Origin: Bizionia argentinensis JUB59
GTDB taxonomy: Bacteria; Bacteroidota; Bacteroidia; Flavobacteriales; Flavobacteriaceae
NCBI RefSeq assembly: GCF_000224335.1
Contig: NZ_AFXZ01000044.1
Coordinates: 1-54,104, forward strand
Direction: 5' to 3'
DNA: 54,104 nt
Under the pieces are notes generated by a model. That model worked only from the letters and a program-made list of their open reading frames with translations, searched no databases and was not told the DNA's origin. Numbering within the stretch: position 1 is the stretch's first letter; each line of letters starts with the position of its first letter. The position numbers and the translations under genes were made by a program. Below are positions 16,875-24,759 of the stretch, one piece after another.

Positions 16875-18500
16875 ATGTTATCAGTTTCAAATTTATCGGT
16901 TCAATTTGGCAAGCGTGTCCTTTTTGATGAAGTAAGTACCACGTTTAATAATGGTAATTGCTATGGAATTATTGGAGCCAATGGTTCTGGGAAATCTACC
17001 TTTTTAAAAATTATCTCTGGAAAACAAGACCCCACATCGGGTCACGTTCATTTAGAGCCAGGCAAACGTATGTCGGTTTTAGAGCAGGATCACAACTTGC
17101 ATGATGAGAATACGGTTTTGGAAACCGTAATTATTGGAAACAAGCCGTTATATAAATTAAAATCCCAAATAGATGCACTTTACGCAGACTATACGGATGA
17201 GAACGCCGAGAAAATTGGTGAACTTCAGGTCTTATTTGAGGAAATGAGCGGTTGGAATGCCGATAGTGATGCGGCAGCTATGCTATCTAATTTAGGTATA
17301 TCGGAGGAACATCATTACACCTTGATGAAGGATTTAGACGGGAAGCAAAAAGTGCGTGTGCTTTTAGCCCAAGCTTTGTTTGGTAATCCAGATGTGCTAA
17401 TTATGGATGAGCCTACCAACGATTTGGATTATGAAACTATTTCGTGGTTGGAGCATTTTTTAGCAAATTATGAAAACTGTGTCATTGTCGTTTCTCACGA
17501 TAGACACTTTTTAGATTCAGTTTGTACACATATTTCCGACATTGATTTTGGTAAAATAACGCACTTTTCTGGAAGTTATACATTTTGGTACGAATCATCG
17601 CAATTAGCGGCCAGACAGCATGCACAACAAAATAAGAAAGCTGAAGATAAGAAGAAAGAATTAGAGGAGTTTATTCGTCGATTTTCTGCTAACGTTGCTA
17701 AGAGTAAGCAAGCAACAAGTAGAAAGAAAATGATTGATAAGCTAGATATTTCTGAAATTAGAAGAACTAGTCGTCGTTATCCAGCTATTATTTTTGAACG
17801 TGAGCGTGAAGCTGGCGATCAGATTTTAAATGTTCAAGGTCTTTCAGCTTCTCTAGATGGTGACGTGTTATTTAGTAACATCGATTTGAATTTGAATAAA
17901 GGTGATAAAGTTGTTATCTATTCTAAAGATTCTAGGGCAACAACAGCGTTTTATCAAATATTAAATAATAAAGATCAAGCGGATGCAGGGAAATTTGATT
18001 GGGGAATAACAACCATACAATCTTATTTACCACTTGACAACAGTGAGTTTTTTGAAAATGATTTAACATTAGTTGATTGGTTACGTCAATGGGCTAAAAC
18101 TGAAGAAGAGCGCGAAGAAGTTCATATTCGTGGATTCCTTGGGAAGATGATTTTTAGTGGCGAAGAAGCTCTGAAAAAATCTAATGTATTGTCTGGAGGA
18201 GAAAAAGTACGTTGTATGTTAAGTCGTATGATGATGATGCGTGCAAATGTATTGCAGTTAGATGAACCAACAAACCACTTGGATTTGGAGAGTATTACGG
18301 CGTTTAATAATTCGCTAACAAATTTTAAGGGTACAATATTATTTACAACCCATGATCATGAATTTGCGCAAACTGTTGCAAATAGAGTCGTGGAGCTAAC
18401 ACCAAATGGTATTATAGATAGATATACAACCTTTGATGAATATATGCAGGATCCGAAGATTAAGGAAATGCGAGAGAAAATGTATACTGTTACAGCATAA
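16875..18500 (+). CDS. ABC-F family ATPase (YbiT-like)
   Basis: This 541-residue soluble protein has two ATP-binding cassettes and no membrane domain. Cassette 1 has Walker A GANGSGKST and Walker B VLIMDEPTNDLD. Its signature segment reads MKDLDGKQKVR, departing from canonical LSGG. The linker (about 245-305) is rich in Lys/Arg and reads RRFSANVAKSKQATSRKK. Cassette 2 keeps LSGGEKVR and VLQLDEPTNHLDLES, but its Walker A region is replaced by VVIYSKDSRATTAF. This asymmetry is typical of the YbiT branch. ABC-F proteins act at the ribosomal E-site on stalled or starved ribosomes. A TAA microsatellite and terminator follow directly. Confidence 0.9.
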   Translation: MLSVSNLSVQFGKRVLFDEVSTTFNNGNCYGIIGANGSGKSTFLKIISGKQDPTSGHVHLEPGKRMSVLEQDHNLHDENTVLETVIIGNKPLYKLKSQIDALYADYTDENAEKIGELQVLFEEMSGWNADSDAAAMLSNLGISEEHHYTLMKDLDGKQKVRVLLAQALFGNPDVLIMDEPTNDLDYETISWLEHFLANYENCVIVVSHDRHFLDSVCTHISDIDFGKITHFSGSYTFWYESSQLAARQHAQQNKKAEDKKKELEEFIRRFSANVAKSKQATSRKKMIDKLDISEIRRTSRRYPAIIFEREREAGDQILNVQGLSASLDGDVLFSNIDLNLNKGDKVVIYSKDSRATTAFYQILNNKDQADAGKFDWGITTIQSYLPLDNSEFFENDLTLVDWLRQWAKTEEEREEVHIRGFLGKMIFSGEEALKKSNVLSGGEKVRCMLSRMMMMRANVLQLDEPTNHLDLESITAFNNSLTNFKGTILFTTHDHEFAQTVANRVVELTPNGIIDRYTTFDEYMQDPKIKEMREKMYTVTA

Positions 18501-18520
18501 TAATAATAATAATAATAATA
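18498..18520 (+). repeat. (TAA)n microsatellite at the stop codon of the ABC-F gene
   Basis: About 7-8 copies of TAA begin at the stop codon itself and run to the terminator. They give repeated stop codons in one frame and have no visible effect on the protein. Confidence 0.85.
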
Positions 18521-18553
18521 AAATCTCTAGCGTTGCTAGAGATTTTTTTTTGA
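18521..18553 (+). terminator. Rho-independent terminator after the ABC-F gene
   Basis: An 11-bp stem (AAATCTCTAGC / GCTAGAGATTT) with a GTT loop is followed by a long T-run. Confidence 0.9.
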
Positions 18554-18575
18554 GTTTTATATTTTAATAAAACAT

Positions 18576-18812
18576 TTAATTTGCATTGAGTTCTGAATTC
18601 ACATTATCCACAACTTTTATTGCTTCGGGTAGCTCTTCAATATTCACATAAATATCTTGGGACCCAGCAATAGTAGGTCCGAAACCAGCCAATCTACCAG
18701 ATTCTGTTTCGTCTTTTACTATAGCCGAAATGCCCAAAGCATCAAGCTTATTTACAATTAGTTGAGCAATAATAAAACTGCCGGTATAAATTTTCTTATA
18801 ATCTGAATCCAT
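18576..18812 (-). CDS. DUF2007 domain protein
   Basis: This 78-residue protein matches the DUF2007 pattern: a first strand KKIYTGSFIIAQLIVNKLDALGI that begins with residues for surveying or 'signal-transducing' folds, a central VKDE...GP turn, and a final helix. The fold is ferredoxin-like and related to the putative signal-transducing domain family, which often occurs alone in Bacteroidota. No catalytic residues and no membrane segment are seen. Its partner and function are unknown. It is monocistronic and converges on the ABC-F gene. Confidence 0.8.
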   Translation of the reverse strand: MDSDYKKIYTGSFIIAQLIVNKLDALGISAIVKDETESGRLAGFGPTIAGSQDIYVNIEELPEAIKVVDNVNSELNAN

Positions 18813-18975
18813 AGTAATGTGAGTATTTATTTATACTTTTAAAGGTATGAAATAACAGTTCTAAAATCTAGCTTTCAGCTATATTTAAGAGCTAAAAATC
18901 TTACTCATTCCATCACGTTATTTTTCCGTTAAATAAAAAATAGTCGTAATAAGTCCTTTACTTCAATTATATAAT

Positions 18976-18983
18976 TATATTTG
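18976..18983 (+). promoter_or_regulatory. -7 element of the cold-shock gene promoter
   Basis: TATATTTG matches TAnnTTTG exactly and lies 29 nt before the ATG. No good TTG lies at the expected -33 distance, so only the -7 half is firm. Confidence 0.5.
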
Positions 18984-19012
18984 TGTATTATTAAAATTTT
19001 TAAACTATTACA

Positions 19013-19204
19013 ATGAGTAAAGGAACAGTAAAATTCTTCAACGATTCTAAAGGATTTGGATTTATCGTAGAAGATGACACAAACAAAGAACATTTTGTTC
19101 ACATTTCTGGATTAATTGATGAAGTGCGCGAAGGTGATGCAGTTGAATTCGATTTAGAGGAAGGTAGAAAAGGATTGAATGCAATAAACGTTAAAGTATT
19201 ATAA
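19013..19204 (+). CDS. Cold-shock domain protein (CspA family)
   Basis: This 63-residue single cold-shock domain begins MSKGTVKFFNDSKGFGFI, with RNP1 KGFGFI. The second RNA-binding motif reads EHFVHIS in place of the usual DVFVHIS. These small OB-fold proteins bind single-stranded nucleic acid and melt RNA structure. It is acidic and compact, like housekeeping Csps. The gene is monocistronic with a -7 element at 18976-18983 and a strong terminator at 19229-19260. Whether it responds to cold cannot be told; no long cold-shock leader is visible. Confidence 0.93.
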   Translation: MSKGTVKFFNDSKGFGFIVEDDTNKEHFVHISGLIDEVREGDAVEFDLEEGRKGLNAINVKVL

Positions 19205-19228
19205 AATATTTTTAACTTATTGAAAGAC

Positions 19229-19260
19229 AAAAAAGCCTCGAATTTATTCGAGGCTTTTTT
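19229..19260. terminator. Bidirectional terminator between csp and pheT
   Basis: A 15-bp perfect stem (AAAAAAGCCTCGAAT / ATTCGAGGCTTTTTT) with a very short TT spacer lies between the two convergent genes. Confidence 0.9.
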
Positions 19261-19282
19261 ATTGCATTTATGTTTTGTTTAT

Positions 19283-21709
19283 TTAGCGCAGCTCTGCACC
19301 TAACTGATTTTCAAAACTGGCTTGTAGTTTGGCCATAATCTTATCTATTTGCTTATCCGTTAATGTTTTGTTTTCGTCTTGAAAAGTAAAACTCACCGCG
19401 TAACTCTTTTTACCTTCAGGCAGATTACTACCTTGATAAACATCAAATAAATTCACGTTTTTTAATAACTGCTTTTCTACTTGTTTGGCTAGTGTATGAA
19501 TACTTTCAAAGGTAACAGAATCATCAATTAGTAAAGCGAAATCACGACGAATTTCTGGGTATTTGGAGATAGCTGTAAAAGAAATACGGTTATACTTAGC
19601 AGTTTCAAAAACATCATCCCAATTAAAATCAGCAAACAGTACCGGCTGCGAAATACCAAAATGTTTCAGAATGGATTTTTTAACCATTCCGAATTCCACT
19701 AATTTCGTTTTGCCAAATGATAATATAACACCTTCACTAAAGGCATCAGATTTTGCTGGTGTTGCTTTTAACCGTTTTATGCCCAAACGTGCAAAAATCG
19801 TTTCAATGGTTCCTTTTAAATAGAAAAAGTCACTTGGTTTACTTTCTGTATTCCAACGGTTATCATGACGATTTCCTGTTATTAATATGGATAAATGCTT
19901 CTTTTCTTCACGCTTATCTGCGTAATTATGATATGTTTTTCCAAACTCGAATAACTTTAAATCGTCTTGACGACGATTTACATTATGACTAATGCTTTCC
20001 AGCCCAGAAAACAACATAGATTGTCTTAAAACACTCAAGTCAGTGCTTAAAGGGTTTAGCATTACTACGCTTTTTTCGGCCTTTAAATCAGTATTCAACG
20101 CAATATACTCTGGGTTGGTTAATGAGTTGTTTAGCGTTTCATAAAAACCTTGTGAAACCAACTGATTACTGATAATATTTTGTAATTTATAATCTTCAAA
20201 CTTGGAGGTGTTTGAAATTGATGCATTTAATTTTTCTGTGGTTTTTATATTATTGTATCCGTAAACGCGCAAGATTTCTTCAATAATATCTGCCTCTCGT
20301 TGTACATCGTTTCTGTATGCCGGAACAGTTAGGCCTAATCCCGTTTCGGTAACGTTATTAATTTTTATATCTAAAGAAATTAAAATACTCTTGATGGTAT
20401 CTTGAGGGATTTCTTGTCCAATTATTTTTTTAGTATTCTCAAAACTTAAACGGACTTGAAAATCCTCAAACTTATTTGGGTAAAAATCTATAACTTCACT
20501 TGTGATCAACCCACCTGCAATTTCTGTAATTAATAGCGCGGCACGTTTTAAAGCATACTCTGTAATGTTAGGGTCAATACCACGTTCAAAACGAAACGAA
20601 GCGTCGGTGTTTAAACCATGTCGCTTGGCTGTTTTTCTTACGCTTATAGGATTAAAATAGGCGCTTTCAAGAAATATACTTGATGTGTTTTCATTAACAC
20701 CAGAATCTATACCGCCGTAAACACCAGCGATGCACATGGGTTTGTCGGCATTACAAATCATTAAATCTTCCTCATGTAATTCACGCTCAACACCATCCAG
20801 AGTAATAAATTTTGTTCCTGTAGGTAGTGTTTTAACCTCTATTTTATTACCTGTAATTTTATTAGCATCGAAGGCGTGTAAAGGTTGGCCAAGTTCATGA
20901 AGCACGTAATTGGTAGCATCTACCACATTATTAATTGGTGTAATGCCTATGGCTTTTAAACGATTTTGTATCCATGCTGGTGAATCTGTAACTTTTATAT
21001 TAGATATGGTTAGGCCACAGTAGCGAGGTGCTAAATTTTTATCTAAAACATCAACATCTATTTTTAGAGAACGATTATCTACTTGAAAGGCGCTAATAGA
21101 TGGGGTTATAATAGCAGTATTGATGTCTTTTTGGGTAAATCCAGCACGTAAATCACGAGCGACACCAAAATGACTCATGGCGTCTGAACGGTTTGGCGTT
21201 AACCCAATTTCAAAAACATGATCATTTTCTATTTTAAATAATTCGGAAACTAAAGAGCCAACTATGGTTTTTGAATCCAATACCATAATACCGTCATGGG
21301 ATTTTCCTAAACCAAGTTCATCTTCAGCACAAATCATCCCGTGACTTTCCTCACCGCGAATTTTGCCTTTCTTGATGGTCCATGCTTCGCCTTCTTCCGT
21401 GTATAACGTGGTTCCAATAGTGGCAACAGGTACTTTCTGTCCTGCAGCAACGTTTGGTGCGCCACAAACAATTTGTAATGGTGCGTCGCTACCAATATTA
21501 ACGGTTGTAATCTTTAGCCTGTCTGCATTTGGATGTTGTTCGCAAGTCAGTACTTCGCCAATTAAAATACCTTCCAAACCGCCTTTTACGGATTGATAAG
21601 GGGTTAGACCTTCTACTTCAAGTCCTAAATCGGTTAAAAGTTCACTAATTTGTTCTGGATTCCAATCCGTTTTTATGAATTGTTTAAGCCAGTTGTAAGA
21701 AATCTTCAT
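19283..21709 (-). CDS. pheT: Phenylalanine--tRNA ligase beta subunit
   Basis: This 808-residue subunit is the usual bacterial length. An N-terminal EMAP-like tRNA-binding domain (about 40-155, with ADRLKITTVNIG and CGAPNVAAGQKVP) is followed by the B3/B4 editing region and B5 domain. The synthetase-like core holds RQSMLFSGLESISHNVNRR. A C-terminal anticodon-binding FDX-ACB domain (KYPEIRRDFALLIDD) ends the protein. It pairs with PheS to charge tRNA-Phe. The pheS gene is not in this window, so the two subunits are encoded apart, which is common in this phylum. It has a textbook promoter at 21733-21763 with a 9-bp inverted repeat around the -33 element. Confidence 0.98.
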   Translation of the reverse strand: MKISYNWLKQFIKTDWNPEQISELLTDLGLEVEGLTPYQSVKGGLEGILIGEVLTCEQHPNADRLKITTVNIGSDAPLQIVCGAPNVAAGQKVPVATIGTTLYTEEGEAWTIKKGKIRGEESHGMICAEDELGLGKSHDGIMVLDSKTIVGSLVSELFKIENDHVFEIGLTPNRSDAMSHFGVARDLRAGFTQKDINTAIITPSISAFQVDNRSLKIDVDVLDKNLAPRYCGLTISNIKVTDSPAWIQNRLKAIGITPINNVVDATNYVLHELGQPLHAFDANKITGNKIEVKTLPTGTKFITLDGVERELHEEDLMICNADKPMCIAGVYGGIDSGVNENTSSIFLESAYFNPISVRKTAKRHGLNTDASFRFERGIDPNITEYALKRAALLITEIAGGLITSEVIDFYPNKFEDFQVRLSFENTKKIIGQEIPQDTIKSILISLDIKINNVTETGLGLTVPAYRNDVQREADIIEEILRVYGYNNIKTTEKLNASISNTSKFEDYKLQNIISNQLVSQGFYETLNNSLTNPEYIALNTDLKAEKSVVMLNPLSTDLSVLRQSMLFSGLESISHNVNRRQDDLKLFEFGKTYHNYADKREEKKHLSILITGNRHDNRWNTESKPSDFFYLKGTIETIFARLGIKRLKATPAKSDAFSEGVILSFGKTKLVEFGMVKKSILKHFGISQPVLFADFNWDDVFETAKYNRISFTAISKYPEIRRDFALLIDDSVTFESIHTLAKQVEKQLLKNVNLFDVYQGSNLPEGKKSYAVSFTFQDENKTLTDKQIDKIMAKLQASFENQLGAELR

Positions 21710-21732
21710 GAATCATGGGTTAATTAAGTTTG

Positions 21733-21763
21733 CAAAGATAAAATATTGGAACTAGCATTCAAA
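21733..21763 (-). promoter_or_regulatory. Promoter of pheT
   Basis: Read on the minus strand, TTTG (21763-21760) is followed after 19 nt by TATCTTTG (21740-21733), the exact Bacteroidota consensus. The transcript would start near 21726, about 17 nt before the ATG. Confidence 0.8.
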
Positions 21764-21773
21764 CAATGCTAGT
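21751..21773. promoter_or_regulatory. Perfect inverted repeat over the pheT -33 element (candidate operator)
   Basis: ACTAGCATT (21751-21759) and AATGCTAGT (21765-21773) are exact inverse complements separated by CAAAC, which contains the -33 element. A protein bound here would cover the promoter. No T-run follows, so it is not a terminator. Confidence 0.45.
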
Positions 21774-22001
21774 GAATTTGTGTATTAAATTGCAAATAGA
21801 AGTGAAGTTGGTTGAAGGCGTGCATTTTTTGACGTAAATCTTTAGAATCTCAATGAAAAAATATCTTAATCAGAATGTCATCACTTTGATTACTAATGTT
21901 TTGTGTGGATTAGTATTAGTTTTTTATGAATAAATCTAAAATATAACTTTGTTAATGAGTCATGGCATAGGGTAAACTCCAGAAATTAAGATTATAATAT
22001 A
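21774..22001. other. Intergenic gap, no gene seen
   Basis: This is AT-rich sequence between the pheT promoter and the trmL stop codon (292 bp in all from 21710). No ORF, terminator with a T-run or RNA structure is recognisable. Confidence 0.5.
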
Positions 22002-22454
22002 TTAATGGAGCTGCTTAATTCCTTCGTAAACAACAATGCTAACGGCATTTGCTAAATTTAAACTTCTAACATGATTACTGTATAAAGGTATTTTAAATAG
22101 TTTATCTTCATGGTTTTCCAATATTTTTTTTGATAAGCCCACAGATTCTTTACCAAATATTAAAAATAGATGGTCCTGATACGGGATGTCCCAATAATTC
22201 TTTTGACCGTGGCTTGATAGAAAAGCCATGTTAGCATCTTTATTTTTGCTAAAAAAATCTTCTAAATTATCGTAATAAAAAATATTTAGATGTTGCCAAT
22301 AATCCAAGCCAGCACGTTTTAAGCGTTTATCACTAATTTCAAAACCAAAGGGTTTTACCAAATGAAGATTGGACCCAGATGCTAAAGCTAATCTACCAAT
22401 ATTTCCAGTATTGTTGGGTATCTCGGGTTCTATAAGTACAATGTTTAATGGCAT
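22002..22454 (-). CDS. trmL: tRNA (cytidine/uridine-34 2'-O)-methyltransferase TrmL
   Basis: This 150-residue protein is the short SPOUT methyltransferase type. Motif 1 reads LIEPEIPNNTGNIGRLA near the N-terminus. The knot residues appear as LIFGKESVGLSKKIL and IPLYSNHVRSLNLANAVSIV, where the trefoil knot binds S-adenosylmethionine. TrmL methylates the ribose of the wobble nucleotide in certain tRNA-Leu species. It lies 76 bp after recG on the same strand, so recG-trmL may be co-transcribed. Confidence 0.93.
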   Translation of the reverse strand: MPLNIVLIEPEIPNNTGNIGRLALASGSNLHLVKPFGFEISDKRLKRAGLDYWQHLNIFYYDNLEDFFSKNKDANMAFLSSHGQKNYWDIPYQDHLFLIFGKESVGLSKKILENHEDKLFKIPLYSNHVRSLNLANAVSIVVYEGIKQLH

Positions 22455-22530
22455 ATTAATTTAGTTTAAGGAAAGGTATTATTAATTGTGATATTTTTTT
22501 TTTTTAAGGCTGGTTATTTCTAGGATAGAA

Positions 22531-24678
22531 TTAAGATATATAATTCCAGATGTTTTTGTATTTACTCATTTGTTGATAAGTAAACAGTATAGCATTATTG
22601 TTGGGTCTGGATAGGGTTGGGTCGCTATCCAAAAGCTGTTTGGCGCAGTAACGCGCCGTTTTTAGAATATCACCATCTTTGATGAGGTCGGCTATTCTTA
22701 AATTGAGGACGCCACTTTGTTGTTTTCCCATAATATCACCAGGTCCACGGAGTTTTAAATCTACTTCAGCAATATCAAAACCGTCATTGGTCCGAGTCAT
22801 TGTTGCTAAACGTGTTTTGCTGTTGATGCTTAATTTCCGACTCGTCATGAGAATACAGTAACTTTGCTCGGCGCCACGACCTACACGGCCTCGTAATTGA
22901 TGTAGTTGAGACAGCCCAAAGCGCTCTGCACTTTCAATAATCATAACGGAGGCATTTGGTACATTTACGCCGACTTCAATTACAGTTGTTGCAACCATTA
23001 TTTGTGTTTCACCTTTAATAAAACGTTGCATTTCGTAATCTTTATCGGCTGCTTTCATTTTTCCATGAACGATTGAAATCTGATATTTAGGCTGAGGGAA
23101 ATCGCGAGAAACACTTTCATACCCATCCATTAAATCCTTGTAATCCATTGTTTCATTCTCTTGAATAAGTGGATAAACGATATAAATTTGTCTCCCTTTT
23201 TCTATTTCATCACGGATAAATCCAAATACATTTAATCGGTTGTTATCATATCTATGTACTGTTTTTATGGCTTGCCTTCCCGGAGGTAATTCATCGATAA
23301 CCGAGATGTCTAAATCGCCATAAACAGACATGGCTAATGTGCGCGGAATTGGCGTAGCGGTCATAACTAAAATGTGGGGTGGAATGATGTTTTGTGAAGC
23401 TTCATTTTCGGTGGATTGAGGAGAGCTTTGAGGTCCTTTTCGCCACAATTTGCTACGTTGTTCCACACCAAATCTATGTTGCTCATCGATGATGGCAAGG
23501 CCTAAGTTTTTAAATTTCACCTTGTCTTCCAGTACAGCATGTGTGCCAATTAGTATCTGTAATTCGCCATTTTCAAGCGATTCATGAATTTCTCGTCGAC
23601 TTGAAGTCTTACTTGATCCAGTGAGTATTTTAATGCTGATATTTAATTTGTTACACCACTCTAGTAGTCCGTTGTAGTGCTGTACTGACAGAATTTCAGT
23701 TGGTGCAATTAAGCAGGCTTGAAAACCGCTGTCAAGTGCTATTAACATTGCCATGAAGGCGACAATAGTCTTCCCAGAGCCAACATCGCCTTGTAAAAGA
23801 CGATTCATTTGTGCTTTGCTACCTAAGTCTTGACGGATTTCTTTTAATACGCGCTTCTGGGCATTGGTTAATTCAAAGGGTAAATGCTCTTTATAAAAGC
23901 TATTAAAATACTCGCCAACCTTATCAAATGGAAGACCTTTTATTTTCGACTTGTGAATGAGGTTCTTAAGAATTAATTGTAATTGTATATAGAACAATTC
24001 TTCGAACTTTAATCGGTATTGTGCACGCGCCAAAAGTTCTTGGTTTTTGGGGAAATGAATATTGAAAAGCGCTTCACTTTTAGATATTAATTTCTCGCTT
24101 TCCAAAATTTCTGGAGAGAGTGTTTCAATAAATCGGCCTTTTGTTTCTACAAACAATTGTTGCATGATTTTATTAACCATCCGGTTCGTTATTCCTTTAT
24201 TGTTTAACTTTTCAGTGGATGGATAAATGGGTTGCATGGCGGAGCGCAAACTGGCCTCATGTTCTTCCTGAAGTTCCATTTCGGGATGCGGCATACTAAA
24301 CCTGCCATTGTAACTATTGGTTTTTCCAAAAATGACATAAGGTGTTTGGAGTTTTAAATTGTCCCGAATCCACTTTTGACCACGAAACCAAACCAATTCC
24401 ATAGTACCTGTTTCATCTTGAAAAGTGGCAACTAAACGCTTGCCACGTTTTTGAGCTATTTCTTCAAATTTTATAACTTTACCAACAACTTGAACTTCGG
24501 CATTATTACTTTGTAAGCCGTTAATTTTGAAGTATTGCGTGCGGTCTAAATAGCGATTTGGGAATAAGTTAATTAAATCCTGATAGGTATGAATACCAAG
24601 TTCCTTCCGCAGTAAATCGGCACGATTAGGACCAACGCCTTTTAAATAATCGATGGGGGTTTGTAGATTGGTAGTCAT
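22531..24678 (-). CDS. recG: ATP-dependent DNA helicase RecG
   Basis: The protein has 715 residues, slightly longer than E. coli RecG. An N-terminal wedge/OB domain (about 50-160) contacts branched DNA. Superfamily 2 motifs follow: GDVGSGKT, the DEQH box in IIDEQHRFGVEQR, TATPIPRTLA, and in the second lobe TTVIEVGVNVPNASVM and QLHQLRGRVGRG. It remodels stalled replication forks and Holliday junctions. An insert of about 15 residues rich in Ser/Gln lies just after the DEQH region. It is divergent from the M1 peptidase gene (81 bp between starts). Confidence 0.97.
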   Translation of the reverse strand: MTTNLQTPIDYLKGVGPNRADLLRKELGIHTYQDLINLFPNRYLDRTQYFKINGLQSNNAEVQVVGKVIKFEEIAQKRGKRLVATFQDETGTMELVWFRGQKWIRDNLKLQTPYVIFGKTNSYNGRFSMPHPEMELQEEHEASLRSAMQPIYPSTEKLNNKGITNRMVNKIMQQLFVETKGRFIETLSPEILESEKLISKSEALFNIHFPKNQELLARAQYRLKFEELFYIQLQLILKNLIHKSKIKGLPFDKVGEYFNSFYKEHLPFELTNAQKRVLKEIRQDLGSKAQMNRLLQGDVGSGKTIVAFMAMLIALDSGFQACLIAPTEILSVQHYNGLLEWCNKLNISIKILTGSSKTSSRREIHESLENGELQILIGTHAVLEDKVKFKNLGLAIIDEQHRFGVEQRSKLWRKGPQSSPQSTENEASQNIIPPHILVMTATPIPRTLAMSVYGDLDISVIDELPPGRQAIKTVHRYDNNRLNVFGFIRDEIEKGRQIYIVYPLIQENETMDYKDLMDGYESVSRDFPQPKYQISIVHGKMKAADKDYEMQRFIKGETQIMVATTVIEVGVNVPNASVMIIESAERFGLSQLHQLRGRVGRGAEQSYCILMTSRKLSINSKTRLATMTRTNDGFDIAEVDLKLRGPGDIMGKQQSGVLNLRIADLIKDGDILKTARYCAKQLLDSDPTLSRPNNNAILFTYQQMSKYKNIWNYIS

Positions 24679-24759
24679 AAAGGCGAATTTAAGTTATTTT
24701 AAGCAATTGATAAAATGCATTTTTTGTATTTTGGAGCAGTCTTTGACCCAAATAACTTT

